The position numbers and the translations under genes were made by a program. This document shows, piece by piece, positions 8,295 through 17,639 of a stretch of DNA of 64,000 nucleotides. This stretch comes from Streptosporangium sp. NBC_01755. GTDB taxonomy: Bacteria; Actinomycetota; Actinomycetes; Streptosporangiales; Streptosporangiaceae. The notes under the pieces were generated by a model. That model did no database searches. It was not told the origin of the DNA and worked only from the letters and a program-made list of their open reading frames with translations. The stretch lies in contig NZ_CP109131.1 in NCBI RefSeq assembly GCF_035917995.1, positions 5,270,001 through 5,334,000 of the forward strand, in the 5' to 3' direction. Numbering within the stretch: position 1 is the first letter of the stretch; every line of letters begins with the position of its first letter.

Positions 8295-9752
8295 GTGACC
8301 ACCCCGGTTGATACCCCTGAGCTCCCCCGCCTGAGAAACTACGTCAACGGCGAGCTCGTGGAGGCCAGGAGCGGCAGGTTCTCCGACGTCATCGACCCCT
8401 GCACCGGAGAGGCCTACCTTAGCGCCCCCGTCTCCGGCCAGGAGGACGTCGACGCGGCCTACGCCGCCGCTGCCGCCGCATTCGAGTCGTGGGGCCGGGC
8501 CACCCCGGGCGAGCGTGCCAATCTGCTCCTCAAGGTGGCCGACGCGATCGAGGCGCGGGCCGAGGAGCTGAACGAGGCCGAGTGCCTCAACACCGGCAAG
8601 CCGCGCGCCCGCATGGCCGAGGACGAGACCCCGGTCGCGGCCGATCACTTCCGCTTCTTCGCGGGCGCCGCACGCACGCTGGAGGGCCCGACCTCCGGTG
8701 AGTTCCTCGCCGAGCACACCTCGGTCATCAGGCACGAGCCGATCGGTGTGGTGGGTCAGGTCACGCCGTGGAACTACCCGATGATGATGGCGGTCTGGAA
8801 GATCGCCCCGGCGCTCGCCGCGGGTAACACCGTCGTGCTCAAGCCCTCCGACACCACCCCCGTCTCCACGGTCAAGCTGGCCGAGATCCTCGGCGAGGTC
8901 CTGCCGAAGGGCGTCTTCAACGTCGTCGTCGGCGACCGGGAGACCGGCGCGCTGGTCGTCGGCCACCCGACCGCGTCGATGGTCGCGATCACCGGTTCCG
9001 TCGGTGCCGGTATGGCGGTGGCCAGGAGCGCAGCCGAGGACCTCAAGCGGGTCCACCTGGAGCTGGGCGGCAAGGCGCCCGTCATCGTGTTCGACGATGT
9101 CAAGGACCTCAAGGCCGCCGCCGAGTCCATCGCCACCGCGGGCCTGTACAACGCCGGCCAGGACTGCACCGCGGCCTGCCGCGTGCTGGTCCACGAGGAC
9201 GTCCACGACGAGTTCACGGCCGCGCTCACCGAGGCGGTGGCGAGCACCGTGACGGGTGACCTCTCCGACACGGAGGCCCTGTACGGCCCGCTCAACAACG
9301 CCGACCAGCTGACCCGTGTCACCGGCTTCATCGACCGGGTTCCCGGTCACGCCAAGGTCCTGACCGGCGGGAACCGGGTCGGCGAGCGGGGCTACTTCTT
9401 CGCCCCCACGGTCGTCGACGGCCTTAGGCAGGACGACGAGATGGTGCAGAACGAGGTGTTCGGGCCGGTCATCACGGTCCAGGCCTTCTCCGACGAGGCG
9501 GACGCGGTGGCCAAGGCCAACGGCGTCAAGTACGGCCTGTCGGGTTCGGTGTGGACCTCCGACCACGGTCGGGCGATGCGGGTATCGAATCGTCTTGATT
9601 TTGGTGTGGTGTGGGTAAACACTCACATCCCATTCGTCTCAGAAATGCCACACGGAGGCTTCAAGCACTCCGGTTATGGTAAGGATTTGTCCGTTTTTGG
9701 CTTGCACGACTACCTTCGCGTCAAGCACGTCATGCACTACATCGGCGAATAG
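8295..9752 (+). CDS. Gamma-aminobutyraldehyde dehydrogenase-like aldehyde dehydrogenase
   Basis: NAD(P)-dependent aldehyde dehydrogenase of 485 residues. Visible family motifs are [22 protein letters not shown], the catalytic glutamate in LELGGKAPV, the nucleophile Cys near residue 291 (AGQDCTAAC), and EVFGPVITV. The [14 protein letters not shown] form and the polyamine-importer neighbours point to 4-aminobutyraldehyde, the product of putrescine deamination. GTG 8295 has an AGGAGG site 6 nt upstream. potA follows 25 nt after the stop, so one transcript with the importer is likely. The exact substrate is inferred. Confidence 0.87.
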   Translation: MTTPVDTPELPRLRNYVNGELVEARSGRFSDVIDPCTGEAYLSAPVSGQEDVDAAYAAAAAAFESWGRATPGERANLLLKVADAIEARAEELNEAECLNTGKPRARMAEDETPVAADHFRFFAGAARTLEGPTSGEFLAEHTSVIRHEPIGVVGQVTPWNYPMMMAVWKIAPALAAGNTVVLKPSDTTPVSTVKLAEILGEVLPKGVFNVVVGDRETGALVVGHPTASMVAITGSVGAGMAVARSAAEDLKRVHLELGGKAPVIVFDDVKDLKAAAESIATAGLYNAGQDCTAACRVLVHEDVHDEFTAALTEAVASTVTGDLSDTEALYGPLNNADQLTRVTGFIDRVPGHAKVLTGGNRVGERGYFFAPTVVDGLRQDDEMVQNEVFGPVITVQAFSDEADAVAKANGVKYGLSGSVWTSDHGRAMRVSNRLDFGVVWVNTHIPFVSEMPHGGFKHSGYGKDLSVFGLHDYLRVKHVMHYIGE

Positions 9753-9777
9753 CCGCGAACAGAGGGATAAGCCTGGC

Positions 9778-10917
9778 ATGACCAAAATCCAGGTGGGCGC
9801 GGAGGCGGCCGCCGCCCGCTCGCCCCAAGTGCCCGCGATCGAACTCGACGGGGTCGTCAAGGAGTATGTCTCCCACGGAGAGGTCGTCCAGGCGGTCAGG
9901 GGCGTCACCCTGACGATCGCCGAGGGGGAGTTCTTCTCCCTCCTCGGCCCCTCGGGCTGCGGCAAGACCACCACCATGCGCATGATCGCCGGGTTCGAGG
10001 ATCCGTCGCGGGGTAACGTGCGGCTGCACGGCCAGGACGTCACCGACGTCCCCCCCAACAAGCGCGACGTCAACATGGTCTTCCAGTCGTACGCCCTCTT
10101 CCCGCACATGAACGTCTGGGAGAACGTGGCCTTCGGCCTGCGGCGCAAGAAGGTCGCCGAGGCCGAGATCAAGCGCCGCGTCGGCGAGATCCTGGAGATC
10201 GTCGACCTCACCGGGCGCGAGAAGCGCCGTCCTCGTGAGATGTCCGGAGGCCAGCAGCAGCGGGTCGCCCTGGCCAGGGCCCTGGTCAATAACCCCCGCG
10301 CGCTCCTGCTGGACGAGCCGCTCGGTGCCCTCGACCTCAAGCTCCGCCAGGCCATGCAGATCGAGCTCAAGCGCATCCAGCGCGAGGTCGGCATCACCTT
10401 CGTGTACGTCACCCACGACCAGAGCGAGGCGCTCACCATGAGTGACCGCATCGCGGTCATGAACGACGGCATGGTCGAGCAGCTCGGCACCCCAAGAGAG
10501 ATCTACGAGCGGCCCGCGACCGCCTTCGTGGCCGGGTTCATCGGCACGTCCAACCTGCTCAACGGCACCGTCGACCGTCTCCAATCCGGTTTCGCGGTGC
10601 TTAAGCTGGGCGAGGAGGACCAGGTGCTCGCCGAGGGCGGATCGTTCACGGCCGGGGAACCGATCGCGATCACGGTGCGCCCGGAGAAGATCGGTATTTC
10701 CACCGAGGAGCCCACCGGAGACCTCAGCGTCGTACGAGGCGTCGTCTCAGAGGTGGTCTACCTGGGGCTCTACAACTCCTACACGGTCAGCCTGGCCCAG
10801 GGGGCAGAGGTGACCGTCTTCCAGCAGAACGCACTCGACAGCACGAGTACGGCGGAGCGTGGCGACGCCGTGTGGCTGTCGTGGCAGCCGCACCACTCGT
10901 ATGCGATCGGAAGTTGA
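9778..10917 (+). CDS. potA: Polyamine ABC transporter, ATP-binding protein (PotA-like)
   Basis: A 379-residue ATPase of the spermidine/putrescine importer class. It has Walker [10 protein letters not shown] near residue 57, the signature [15 protein letters not shown] near 154, Walker [13 protein letters not shown] near 176 and the switch histidine in VTHDQSEAL. The C-terminal TOBE region follows ([11 protein letters not shown]). ATG 9778 was chosen from the N-terminal homology and an AGAGGG site; earlier in-frame starts overlap the dehydrogenase. The next gene starts 8 nt after its stop codon. Confidence 0.93.
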   Translation: MTKIQVGAEAAAARSPQVPAIELDGVVKEYVSHGEVVQAVRGVTLTIAEGEFFSLLGPSGCGKTTTMRMIAGFEDPSRGNVRLHGQDVTDVPPNKRDVNMVFQSYALFPHMNVWENVAFGLRRKKVAEAEIKRRVGEILEIVDLTGREKRRPREMSGGQQQRVALARALVNNPRALLLDEPLGALDLKLRQAMQIELKRIQREVGITFVYVTHDQSEALTMSDRIAVMNDGMVEQLGTPREIYERPATAFVAGFIGTSNLLNGTVDRLQSGFAVLKLGEEDQVLAEGGSFTAGEPIAITVRPEKIGISTEEPTGDLSVVRGVVSEVVYLGLYNSYTVSLAQGAEVTVFQQNALDSTSTAERGDAVWLSWQPHHSYAIGS

Positions 10918-10924
10918 GCACGCT

Positions 10925-12166
10925 ATGGATCCCCGCACGAACCCCGCCTTCCTGCGTGGCATGACGCAGAGCCGCTCCGTCACCCGCCGTGACGCCCTCC
11001 GCCTGGGTGGGATGTCGGCCGCCGCTCTCGCCCTCACCGCCTGCGGCGTGCAGGGCAAGAAGGTGGAGGCGCCCCAGAAGGACGCCGTCGCCGAATACTG
11101 GGGCTCCAAGAAGAAGAACGGCACGCTGCGCTTCGCCAACTGGCCGCTCTACATCGACAAGGACGGCAAGCGATACCCGTCCCTGGAGATGTTCGAGGCC
11201 GACACCGGCATCAAGGTGACCTACACGGAGGCCATCCAGGACATCCCCACGTTCTTCGGCAAGATCCAGCCGCTGCTCGCCGCCAACAACGACATCGGCT
11301 ACGACCTGATGGTGCTGACCAACGGCCTGCAGCTGTCCAAGGCCATCGCGCTGGGCTACCTCGTCCCGCTCGACCACGCCAAGCTGCCGAACTTCGCCGC
11401 CAACGCCAGCTCCGTGTCCAAGAACCCCACCTGGGACCCGAACAACGCCCACACGATCCCGTGGGCGGGCGGCCTGACCGGCATCGCCTACAACCCCAAG
11501 TACGTGGACGAGGTCAAGAGCATCGCCGACCTCTGGGACCCCAGGTACAAGGGCAAGGTCGGCATGATGCTCGACACCCAGGAGGTCGCCAACTTCGGCA
11601 TGTTCGCCCTGGGCATCGACCCCGACACCTCGACCGAGGCCGACTGGAAGAAGGCGGGGGAGAAGCTCAAGCAGCAGCGCGATGCGGGTCTGGTGCGCAA
11701 GTACTACGAGAACGACTACGTCGACGCCCTCGCCAGGGGAGACATCTGGATCACCATGGCCTGGTCGGGCGACATCTTCCAGCAGGTCGCCGAGGGCAAG
11801 GACCTGAGGTTCGTGGTGCCCGAGGAGGGCGGCACGATCTGGACGGACAACCTGTGCATCCCGAAGACCTCGCAGAACCCGGTCGACGCGCTGACCTACA
11901 TGGACTACGTCTACCAGCCGAAGATCGCCACGATGCTGGTCGAGTCCATCAACTACATCACGCCGGTCTCCTCCGCCAAGGACCTGGTCCTCGCCGACGC
12001 CGCCAAGGCCACGGGCAAGGAGAAGGCGGCGCTGGAGCAGATCGCCGAGAGCCCGATGATCTTCCCCTCGGAGGCGGACATGGCCAAGCTGCGGTCGTAC
12101 AAGAAGCTGAGCCCGGCGGAGGAGAAGATCTTCGAGGACATCTTCCAACCGATCACGCAGGGCTAG
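10925..12166 (+). CDS. potD: Polyamine ABC transporter, substrate-binding lipoprotein (PotD-like)
   Basis: Extracellular binding protein of 413 residues. The N-terminus has a Tat-like SVTRRDALRLGG motif near residues 19-30, followed by a hydrophobic stretch and an LTAC lipobox (Cys near residue 40), so it is probably exported folded and lipid-anchored. The mature part shows PotD-type segments such as LRFANWPLYID, WDPNNAHTIPWAGGLTGIAYN and DIWITMAWSGDI. It lies between potA and the two permeases. Putrescine or spermidine is the likely ligand. Confidence 0.92.
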   Translation: MDPRTNPAFLRGMTQSRSVTRRDALRLGGMSAAALALTACGVQGKKVEAPQKDAVAEYWGSKKKNGTLRFANWPLYIDKDGKRYPSLEMFEADTGIKVTYTEAIQDIPTFFGKIQPLLAANNDIGYDLMVLTNGLQLSKAIALGYLVPLDHAKLPNFAANASSVSKNPTWDPNNAHTIPWAGGLTGIAYNPKYVDEVKSIADLWDPRYKGKVGMMLDTQEVANFGMFALGIDPDTSTEADWKKAGEKLKQQRDAGLVRKYYENDYVDALARGDIWITMAWSGDIFQQVAEGKDLRFVVPEEGGTIWTDNLCIPKTSQNPVDALTYMDYVYQPKIATMLVESINYITPVSSAKDLVLADAAKATGKEKAALEQIAESPMIFPSEADMAKLRSYKKLSPAEEKIFEDIFQPITQG

Positions 12167-12170
12167 GCCG

Positions 12171-12212
12171 ATGAGAGAGCGAACCAGACGGGAAGGGGCA
12201 AGCGGCCGGTGA
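12171..12212 (+). other. Possible 13-codon bridging ORF, potD-potB junction
   Basis: ATG 12171 to TGA 12212 encodes MRERTRREGASGR. The stop overlaps the potB GTG start by 4 nt. It may only reflect high-GC coding statistics, but it resembles other junction ORFs in this window. Confidence 0.25.
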
Positions 12213-13060
12213 AGCGCCTCGCCCCCTACCTGCTCATCCTGCCCGGCGGACTCTGGCTGGCGATCTTCCTGGTGGTGCCGATGGTCTTCATGGCCTCGGT
12301 CTCCACCCAGGAGGGCGACGTGGTCAACGGGTTCGTCCAGACGTTCAACTTCTCGGTGTACGGCGACGCCCTGGCGCAGTACCAGACCCAGTTCCTGCGC
12401 TCGGCCGGGTACGGTCTGGTCGCGACCGTCGTCTCCATCGCGCTGGCCTATCCGATGGCCTACTGGATCGCCTTCAAGGGCGGCAACCGCAAGTCCACCT
12501 ACCTGCTGCTGGTGCTGCTGCCGTTCTTCGTCTCGTTCGTGCTGCGCACCGTGTCGTGGCGGTTCCTGCTCGCCGACGACGGCATGCTGCTGGGGCCACT
12601 GAAATCGGCGGGGCTGCTGCCCGACGACTTCCACGTGCTGCAGACGACGTTCGCGGTGATCGGCGGCCTGATCTACAACTACCTGCCGTTCATGATCCTG
12701 CCGATCTACGTCGCACTGGAGCGGGTGGACCCCAAGGTGGTCGAGGCCGCCCAGGACCTGTACGCGGCCAGACACGAGGCGTTCACCAAGATCGTGCTGC
12801 CGCTCTCACTGCCCGGCGTGTTCGCCGGAGTGCTGATGACGTTCGTCCCGATGACCGCGGACTACGTCAACGCGGGCATCCTCGGCGGTCCGGAGAACAC
12901 GATGATCGGCAACATCATCCAGACCGAGTATCTGGTCAACAACGACTACCCGACCGCCGCCGCGCTGTCGTTCACGCTGATGGCGGCGATGCTGATCGGC
13001 ATCTTCGCCTACGCCAAGGCGCTCGGCACCGAGAACGTCCTGGAGGCGGCGGCCCGATGA
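12209..13060 (+). CDS. potB: Polyamine ABC transporter, permease (PotB-like)
   Basis: Inner-membrane permease of 283 residues with about six transmembrane helices. The cytoplasmic EAA loop is visible at EAAQDLYAARHEAFTKIVLPLSLPG. GTG 12209 follows a GGAAGGGG site. The start overlaps, as GTGA, the stop of a 13-codon frame (12171-12212) that begins 5 nt after the potD stop. It works with PotC as the membrane channel of the importer. Confidence 0.92.
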   Translation: MKRLAPYLLILPGGLWLAIFLVVPMVFMASVSTQEGDVVNGFVQTFNFSVYGDALAQYQTQFLRSAGYGLVATVVSIALAYPMAYWIAFKGGNRKSTYLLLVLLPFFVSFVLRTVSWRFLLADDGMLLGPLKSAGLLPDDFHVLQTTFAVIGGLIYNYLPFMILPIYVALERVDPKVVEAAQDLYAARHEAFTKIVLPLSLPGVFAGVLMTFVPMTADYVNAGILGGPENTMIGNIIQTEYLVNNDYPTAAALSFTLMAAMLIGIFAYAKALGTENVLEAAAR

Positions 13061-13104
13061 GCCCTGACACCCTCCGCCGGACCAGGAACGGTGAGCGACC
13101 GTGA
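13057..13104 (+). other. Possible 15-codon bridging ORF, potB-potC junction
   Basis: The ATG overlaps the potB stop (ATGA at 13057-13060) and the TGA overlaps the potC GTG start (GTGA at 13101-13104). It encodes MSPDTLRRTRNGERP. Both ends are 4-nt overlaps, so it could couple translation of potB to potC. Confidence 0.35.
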
Positions 13105-13955
13105 GCACCGGCGCACCCGATGTCGTGAACGGGATGGACGCCCCTGCGCCCGCCGGGCGGAGGTCCCCGCTGAACACGAGGCGGCTGGGTGACCGGCTGC
13201 TCCGGGTCTACGTCTGGCTGATCATCGCCTGGCTGTTCCTGCCGATCGCCGTCATGATCGTGTTCGGCTTCAACGACACCCAGAGCAAGTCGAACGTGAC
13301 CTGGCAGGGCTTCACCCTCAAGTGGTGGGGCCGCCTGGACGAGTATCCCGAGCTGGTCACGGCAGTGCTCAACTCACTCAAGATCGCCGTGCTCGCCACG
13401 GTGATCACGACGCTGATCGGCACGCTCATGGGCCTGGCCCTGGGCCGCTACCGCTTCCGCGGGCAGGGCGCGACCAACCTGGTGATGTTCGCCGCGATCG
13501 CCTCACCCGAGCTCGTCATGGGCGCCTCGCTGCTCTCGCTGTTCATCAGCGCCGGTGTGCAGACCGGCTTCGCGACGGTGGTCATCGCGCACGTGCTGTT
13601 CTCGCTCTCCTTCGTGGCGATCACCGTGCGCGCCCGGGTGATCGGGCTCGATCGGTCGATCGAGGAGGCGGCACGCGACCTGGGCGCGTCCACCTGGACG
13701 ACGTTCTGGCGGATCACCTTCCCGATGATCCTGCCCGGCGTCGTCTCCGGCGCGCTGCTGGCCTTCGCGCTCTCCATCGACGACTTCGTGATCACCCAGT
13801 TCACCAGCGGTGCCACCCAGACGTTCCCGCTGTGGATCTGGGGTGCCACCCGTATCGGGGTGCCGCCTCAGGTCAACATCCTCGGGACGCTTATATTCGC
13901 AGTAGGCGTCGCCATCGCCGTGGTCAACACGGTCAACGCGCGCCGCCGCACCTAG
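13101..13955 (+). CDS. potC: Polyamine ABC transporter, permease (PotC-like)
   Basis: Second permease, 284 residues, with a longer N-terminal cytoplasmic tail and six predicted helices. The EAA loop reads EEAARDLGASTWTTFWRITFPMILPG, and ALSIDDFVITQFTSG is typical of PotC. GTG 13101 lies in a GGTGAGCGACC context and overlaps the bridging ORF. A hairpin after the stop (13964-13997) closes the dehydrogenase-potABCD unit. Confidence 0.92.
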   Translation: MSTGAPDVVNGMDAPAPAGRRSPLNTRRLGDRLLRVYVWLIIAWLFLPIAVMIVFGFNDTQSKSNVTWQGFTLKWWGRLDEYPELVTAVLNSLKIAVLATVITTLIGTLMGLALGRYRFRGQGATNLVMFAAIASPELVMGASLLSLFISAGVQTGFATVVIAHVLFSLSFVAITVRARVIGLDRSIEEAARDLGASTWTTFWRITFPMILPGVVSGALLAFALSIDDFVITQFTSGATQTFPLWIWGATRIGVPPQVNILGTLIFAVGVAIAVVNTVNARRRT

Positions 13956-13963
13956 CCGCCGTC

Positions 13964-13997
13964 AAGCCCCGTGCCCTCACCGGGTGGCGCGGGGCTT
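13964..13997 (+). terminator. Hairpin after the pot operon
   Basis: AAGCCCCG (13964-13971) pairs with CGGGGCTT (13990-13997). The loop contains a further CCC/GGG pairing. It lies 9 nt after the potC stop. Confidence 0.75.
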
Positions 13998-14155
13998 CGG
14001 TGTATCCGGATGCCGGCAAGGACATCCACCGCACGACATCCACGGCACAGAACAGGGAGGCGAGATCGGAATCAGGCGGGGGGAACCCGCGCGTGATCTT
14101 CACGACCACGCGATACACACAAAGATAATCTGACTCACGTAGGGAAGTGAGATTT

Positions 14156-15550
14156 GTGGATCCGCTGAAGGCTCTTGCTGATGCGGAGCGCAAGCCGTAC
14201 TGGCTCGACAGTGCGGCGAAACCCGAGCCGCTGGCGCGGCTCTTCGGTGAAACGAGCGCCGACCTGGCAGTGGTCGGCGGAGGATTCTCCGGGCTCTGGA
14301 CCGCCCTGATGGCCAAGGAACGCGACCCGTCGCTCGACGTCGTCCTGCTTGAGGGACGGAGGATCGGCTGGGCCGCCTCCGGACGCAACGGTGGCTTCGC
14401 GATGGCCACGCTCACCCACGGCCTCGCCAACGGGCTGGAGCGCTGGCCCGAGGAGATCTCCACGCTCGAACGCCTCGGCGTCGACAACCTCGACGAGCTC
14501 GGCGAGGCCATCGCCAGGTACGGCATCGACTGCGGTTACGAGCGCACCGGCGAGCTGCACGTGGCCGCCGAGCCGTGGCAGCTGGAGGAGATGAACCGGA
14601 GCCTCGACATCGCCCGCGAGCTGGGCACCCGCTTCGACGTCCTCGACGCGGAAGAGGTCCGGGCGGAGGTGAACTCGCCCACCTACATCGGTGGCCACTG
14701 GGAGCGTGACGGCTGCGCCATGCTCGACCCCGCCCGGCTGGCCTGGGGGCTCAGAACGGCCTGCCTCTCGGTGGGCGTGCGCATCTACGAGCGCACGCCG
14801 GTACGCACCATGAAGGACACTCCGACGAGCCTGGACCTGCTCACCCCGAACGGCATGGTCAGGGCGCGCAACGTCGCGCTCGGCACGGGGGTGTTCCAGC
14901 CGCTGCTGCGGCGGCTGAAGCACTTCCTCGTGCCGGTCTACGACTACGCGCTGATGACCGAGCCGCTCTCCGCCGACCAGCTGGCCTCGGTGGGCTGGCA
15001 CAACCGGCAGGGGGTGGGGGACGCGGCCAACCAGTTCCACTACTACCGGCTGACCGAGGACAACCGGATCCTCTGGGGCGGCTACGACGCGGTCTACTAC
15101 AACGGCGGCATGATCAAGCCCGAGTACGAGCAGCGCGACGAGACCTTCGTCAAGCTGGCCGAACACTTCTCCACCACCTTCCCCCAGCTGTCCGGGCTGC
15201 GCTTCACCCACAGGTGGGGCGGGGTCATCGACACCTGCAGCCGGTTCAGCGCCTTCTACGGCCGGTCGCACGGCGGGCGCGTGGCCTACGCCGCCGGATA
15301 CACCGGTATGGGCGTCGGCGCGACCCGGTTCGGAGCGAACGTCATGCTCGACCTGCTCAGCGGCGAGCGGACCGAGCGGACCGAGCTGCGGATGGTCAAG
15401 GAGAAGCCCGTCCCGTTCCCGCCCGAGCCGGTCCGCTCGGTCGGGATCCAGATGACCCGCTGGTCGATCGCCCAGGCCGACCTGCACGAGGGCCGCCGCA
15501 ACCTCTGGCTGCGCACCCTGGACCGGATGGGCCTCGGGTTCGACTCCTAG
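14156..15550 (+). CDS. FAD-dependent amine/amino-acid oxidase (PuuB/DadA-like)
   Basis: A 464-residue DAO-fold flavoprotein. The dinucleotide-binding motif DLAVVGGGFSGLWTA lies near residues 36-50, followed by GWAASGRNGGFA, and the C-terminal FAD contact GGRVAYAAGYTGMGVG. This pattern fits gamma-glutamylputrescine oxidase and related enzymes, consistent with the polyamine genes upstream. GTG 14156 has AGGGA 10 nt before it; GTG 14147 is an alternative adding three residues. It probably has its own promoter, because a terminator precedes it, and it is followed by an 11-bp hairpin. Confidence 0.82.
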   Translation: MDPLKALADAERKPYWLDSAAKPEPLARLFGETSADLAVVGGGFSGLWTALMAKERDPSLDVVLLEGRRIGWAASGRNGGFAMATLTHGLANGLERWPEEISTLERLGVDNLDELGEAIARYGIDCGYERTGELHVAAEPWQLEEMNRSLDIARELGTRFDVLDAEEVRAEVNSPTYIGGHWERDGCAMLDPARLAWGLRTACLSVGVRIYERTPVRTMKDTPTSLDLLTPNGMVRARNVALGTGVFQPLLRRLKHFLVPVYDYALMTEPLSADQLASVGWHNRQGVGDAANQFHYYRLTEDNRILWGGYDAVYYNGGMIKPEYEQRDETFVKLAEHFSTTFPQLSGLRFTHRWGGVIDTCSRFSAFYGRSHGGRVAYAAGYTGMGVGATRFGANVMLDLLSGERTERTELRMVKEKPVPFPPEPVRSVGIQMTRWSIAQADLHEGRRNLWLRTLDRMGLGFDS

Positions 15551-15556
15551 GGGACG

Positions 15557-15592
15557 TCCCCGTCCCCTGCCCACACCGGCCGGGGACGGGGA
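15557..15592 (+). terminator. Hairpin after the FAD oxidase
   Basis: TCCCCGTCCCC (15557-15567) pairs with GGGGACGGGGA (15582-15592) around a 14-nt loop. It lies 6 nt after the stop codon. The next 130 bp hold GC-rich short repeats and no gene. Confidence 0.75.
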
Positions 15593-15728
15593 TGGCCGAC
15601 GGAACCGCCGCCGGCCAGGGCGGGGAATGGCCGATGGAGCCCCGCCGGCCGGGGCCGTGACGGGGCCGTGACGGGGCCGGCCGACGGAACCTCTGGCTTC
15701 CGCCGTGCGGGACGTACAGACTTGAAGC

Positions 15729-16616
15729 ATGTCCGAAAAGGTGAAGTTCACCGTCGGCGGGGTCACCCTCGCCGGCGACCTGCGGATCCCGGCGGCGCCG
15801 GGCCCGCATCCCGCCCTGGTCCTCACCGGCCCGTTCACCGGCACCCGGGACCAGGTCACCGGCCTGTACGCGTCCAGGCTGGCCGGAGCGGGATATGTGA
15901 CGCTGGCCTTCGATCACCGCAACTGGGGCGAGTCGGGTGGCGAGCCACGCAACCACGAGGACGCGCAGGGAAAGCTGGAGGACCTGCGGGCCGCGGTCTC
16001 GCTGCTGCGAGTCCGGCCGGAGGTGGACGGCGCCAGGATCGGCGCGGTCGGGATCTGCCTCGGCGGAGGCTACGCGCTCAGGTTCGCCGCCTTCGACCCC
16101 CGGGTGAAGGCGTTCGCGGGCATCGCGGGGGCGTACAGCAACCCCTACGGAGTACGCGCCGGGATGTCGCCCTCCGGGTACCAGGAGGCGCTGGCCTCCT
16201 TCACGCGGGTGCTGGAGCGCCAGGACCTGGGTGGTGAGGTGGAGTACCTGCCCGCGGTGGCGGGGGAGGGGGAGGCGGCGATGCCGGGCGACGAGCCGTT
16301 CGCCTACTACGGCACCTCCCGAGGTGCCTCGGCGCACTGGAGCAACGCGGTGACCAGGGCCTCCCTCCGCGAGCTGATCACCCTGGACAACATGACGGGC
16401 GCCGACTTCCTGTCGCCCAAGCCGGGGCTGATCGTGCACGGCGTGGTCGACCGCCTCTGCTCCCCGGAGGGAGCGGAGGAGGCGTACCGGCGGATGGACG
16501 ATCCCAAGAGGCTCGTCTGGCTGGACACCAGGCTCCACATCGACCTCTACGACACCGAGCCGCACGTCACCCGGGCGGTCGAGGCGGTCGCCAAGTTCTT
16601 CGGGGAGCACCTCTGA
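15729..16616 (+). CDS. Alpha/beta hydrolase, dienelactone-hydrolase-like
   Basis: A 295-residue alpha/beta hydrolase. The nucleophile elbow reads VGICLGGGYAL near residue 109, with Cys in place of the usual Ser, as in dienelactone hydrolases. GPFTGTRDQVTGLYASRLAGAGYVTLAFDHRNWGES is the typical oxyanion and strand region, and a late Asp/His pair is seen in GVVDRLCSPEG and DTRLHIDLYD. ATG 15729 is supported by homology at MSEKVKF. The kinase starts 6 nt downstream, so they are probably co-transcribed. The substrate is unknown. Confidence 0.82.
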   Translation: MSEKVKFTVGGVTLAGDLRIPAAPGPHPALVLTGPFTGTRDQVTGLYASRLAGAGYVTLAFDHRNWGESGGEPRNHEDAQGKLEDLRAAVSLLRVRPEVDGARIGAVGICLGGGYALRFAAFDPRVKAFAGIAGAYSNPYGVRAGMSPSGYQEALASFTRVLERQDLGGEVEYLPAVAGEGEAAMPGDEPFAYYGTSRGASAHWSNAVTRASLRELITLDNMTGADFLSPKPGLIVHGVVDRLCSPEGAEEAYRRMDDPKRLVWLDTRLHIDLYDTEPHVTRAVEAVAKFFGEHL

Positions 16617-16621
16617 ACGCG

Positions 16622-17611
16622 ATGTACGTCCTCGGCCTGGACATCGGCGGGACGTCCTCACGCGCGCTCCTGATCGACTCCGGCGGTCGGCGGGCCGGAT
16701 ACGGCACGGCCGGGGGCGGGAACCCCGCGGCACACGGCAATGCCGTCGCCGTCGCCAACATCGGCCTGGCTCTGCGGCAGGCCCTGCGCGGAGTCGACCC
16801 GAGCCTGGTGGCGGGGGCGGTCATCGGGATGGCGGGCGCCGGGGCGCTGGACCGGCTGGTGTTCGACCCCATGTGGGCCTCGGCCGGCCTGCGCGCCCGG
16901 CCCCGGCTCACCGGCGACCTGGGCATCGCCTTCGCCGCCGGTACGGCGGAGCCACGCGGCACCGTGCTCATCGCCGGGACCGGGGCGATCGCCGCCAGGA
17001 TCGAGGATCGCGAGCCCGTGATGATCGCCGACGGGCTCGGCTGGCTCCTGGGCGATCGGGGTTCGGGGTTCTGGCTGGGCAGACAGGCGGCCCGCGCCGC
17101 CGCCCGCGCCCTCAGCCGGGGCGACGCGGGCGGGACGCTGACCCGCCTCGTCATCGGTGCCCTGCTGGAGGGCGAGCCGCTCCCGCAGGGGAAGGCCGGG
17201 GGGACGGCGGAGGAGGCGACGGAGGAGACACGGGCGCCGGCGATCAGGCTGGTGGTCCGCGCACAGTCGCGGCCCACGCTGGAGCTGGCCAGGCTCGCCC
17301 CGCTCGTCAGCCGGGCGGCGGACGAGGGCGACCCCGCCGCCCTGGAGATCGCCTCCACCGCTGCCAGGCTGCTCTGCGAGACGGTGGCCGAGGTCCGCCC
17401 GGCGGGCGAGACGAGCCCGATCGTGCTGGCCGGAAGCGTGCTGACCGGCGAGGGACCTGTCGGCTCCGCCGTACGGGAGAAGCTGGGGGCCACGGCGGTC
17501 CTGGCGGGTGACGGCGCGGGTGCGGCGGCATGGCTGGCCGGGCGGGAGGCGTTCGGCTGGGACCCGGCGGCCGCCGCGCTGCTTCACGCCCGCATCGTCT
17601 CCGGCGACTGA
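16622..17611 (+). CDS. N-acetylglucosamine-kinase-like BadF/BadG ATPase
   Basis: A 329-residue member of the BadF/BadG/BcrA/BcrD ATPase family, which in actinobacteria includes GlcNAc and other sugar kinases. The phosphate-binding motif LGLDIGGTSSRALLID lies at residues ~4-19; AGTGAIAARIE near 117 and DGLGWLLGDRGSGFWLG near 136 are the adenosine and sugar regions. Substrate assignment to an amino sugar is by family only. It converges with prpE (28 bp between the stop codons). Confidence 0.8.
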   Translation: MYVLGLDIGGTSSRALLIDSGGRRAGYGTAGGGNPAAHGNAVAVANIGLALRQALRGVDPSLVAGAVIGMAGAGALDRLVFDPMWASAGLRARPRLTGDLGIAFAAGTAEPRGTVLIAGTGAIAARIEDREPVMIADGLGWLLGDRGSGFWLGRQAARAAARALSRGDAGGTLTRLVIGALLEGEPLPQGKAGGTAEEATEETRAPAIRLVVRAQSRPTLELARLAPLVSRAADEGDPAALEIASTAARLLCETVAEVRPAGETSPIVLAGSVLTGEGPVGSAVREKLGATAVLAGDGAGAAAWLAGREAFGWDPAAAALLHARIVSGD

Positions 17612-17639
17612 TCCCGGCGGCCCGGCCGGGGCCGGCCTA

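Noticed and set aside
10787-12775. A 662-codon minus-strand open frame
   Set aside because: It is antisense to potD and potB, which have clear homology and export signals. Its composition is typical of a high-GC shadow frame.
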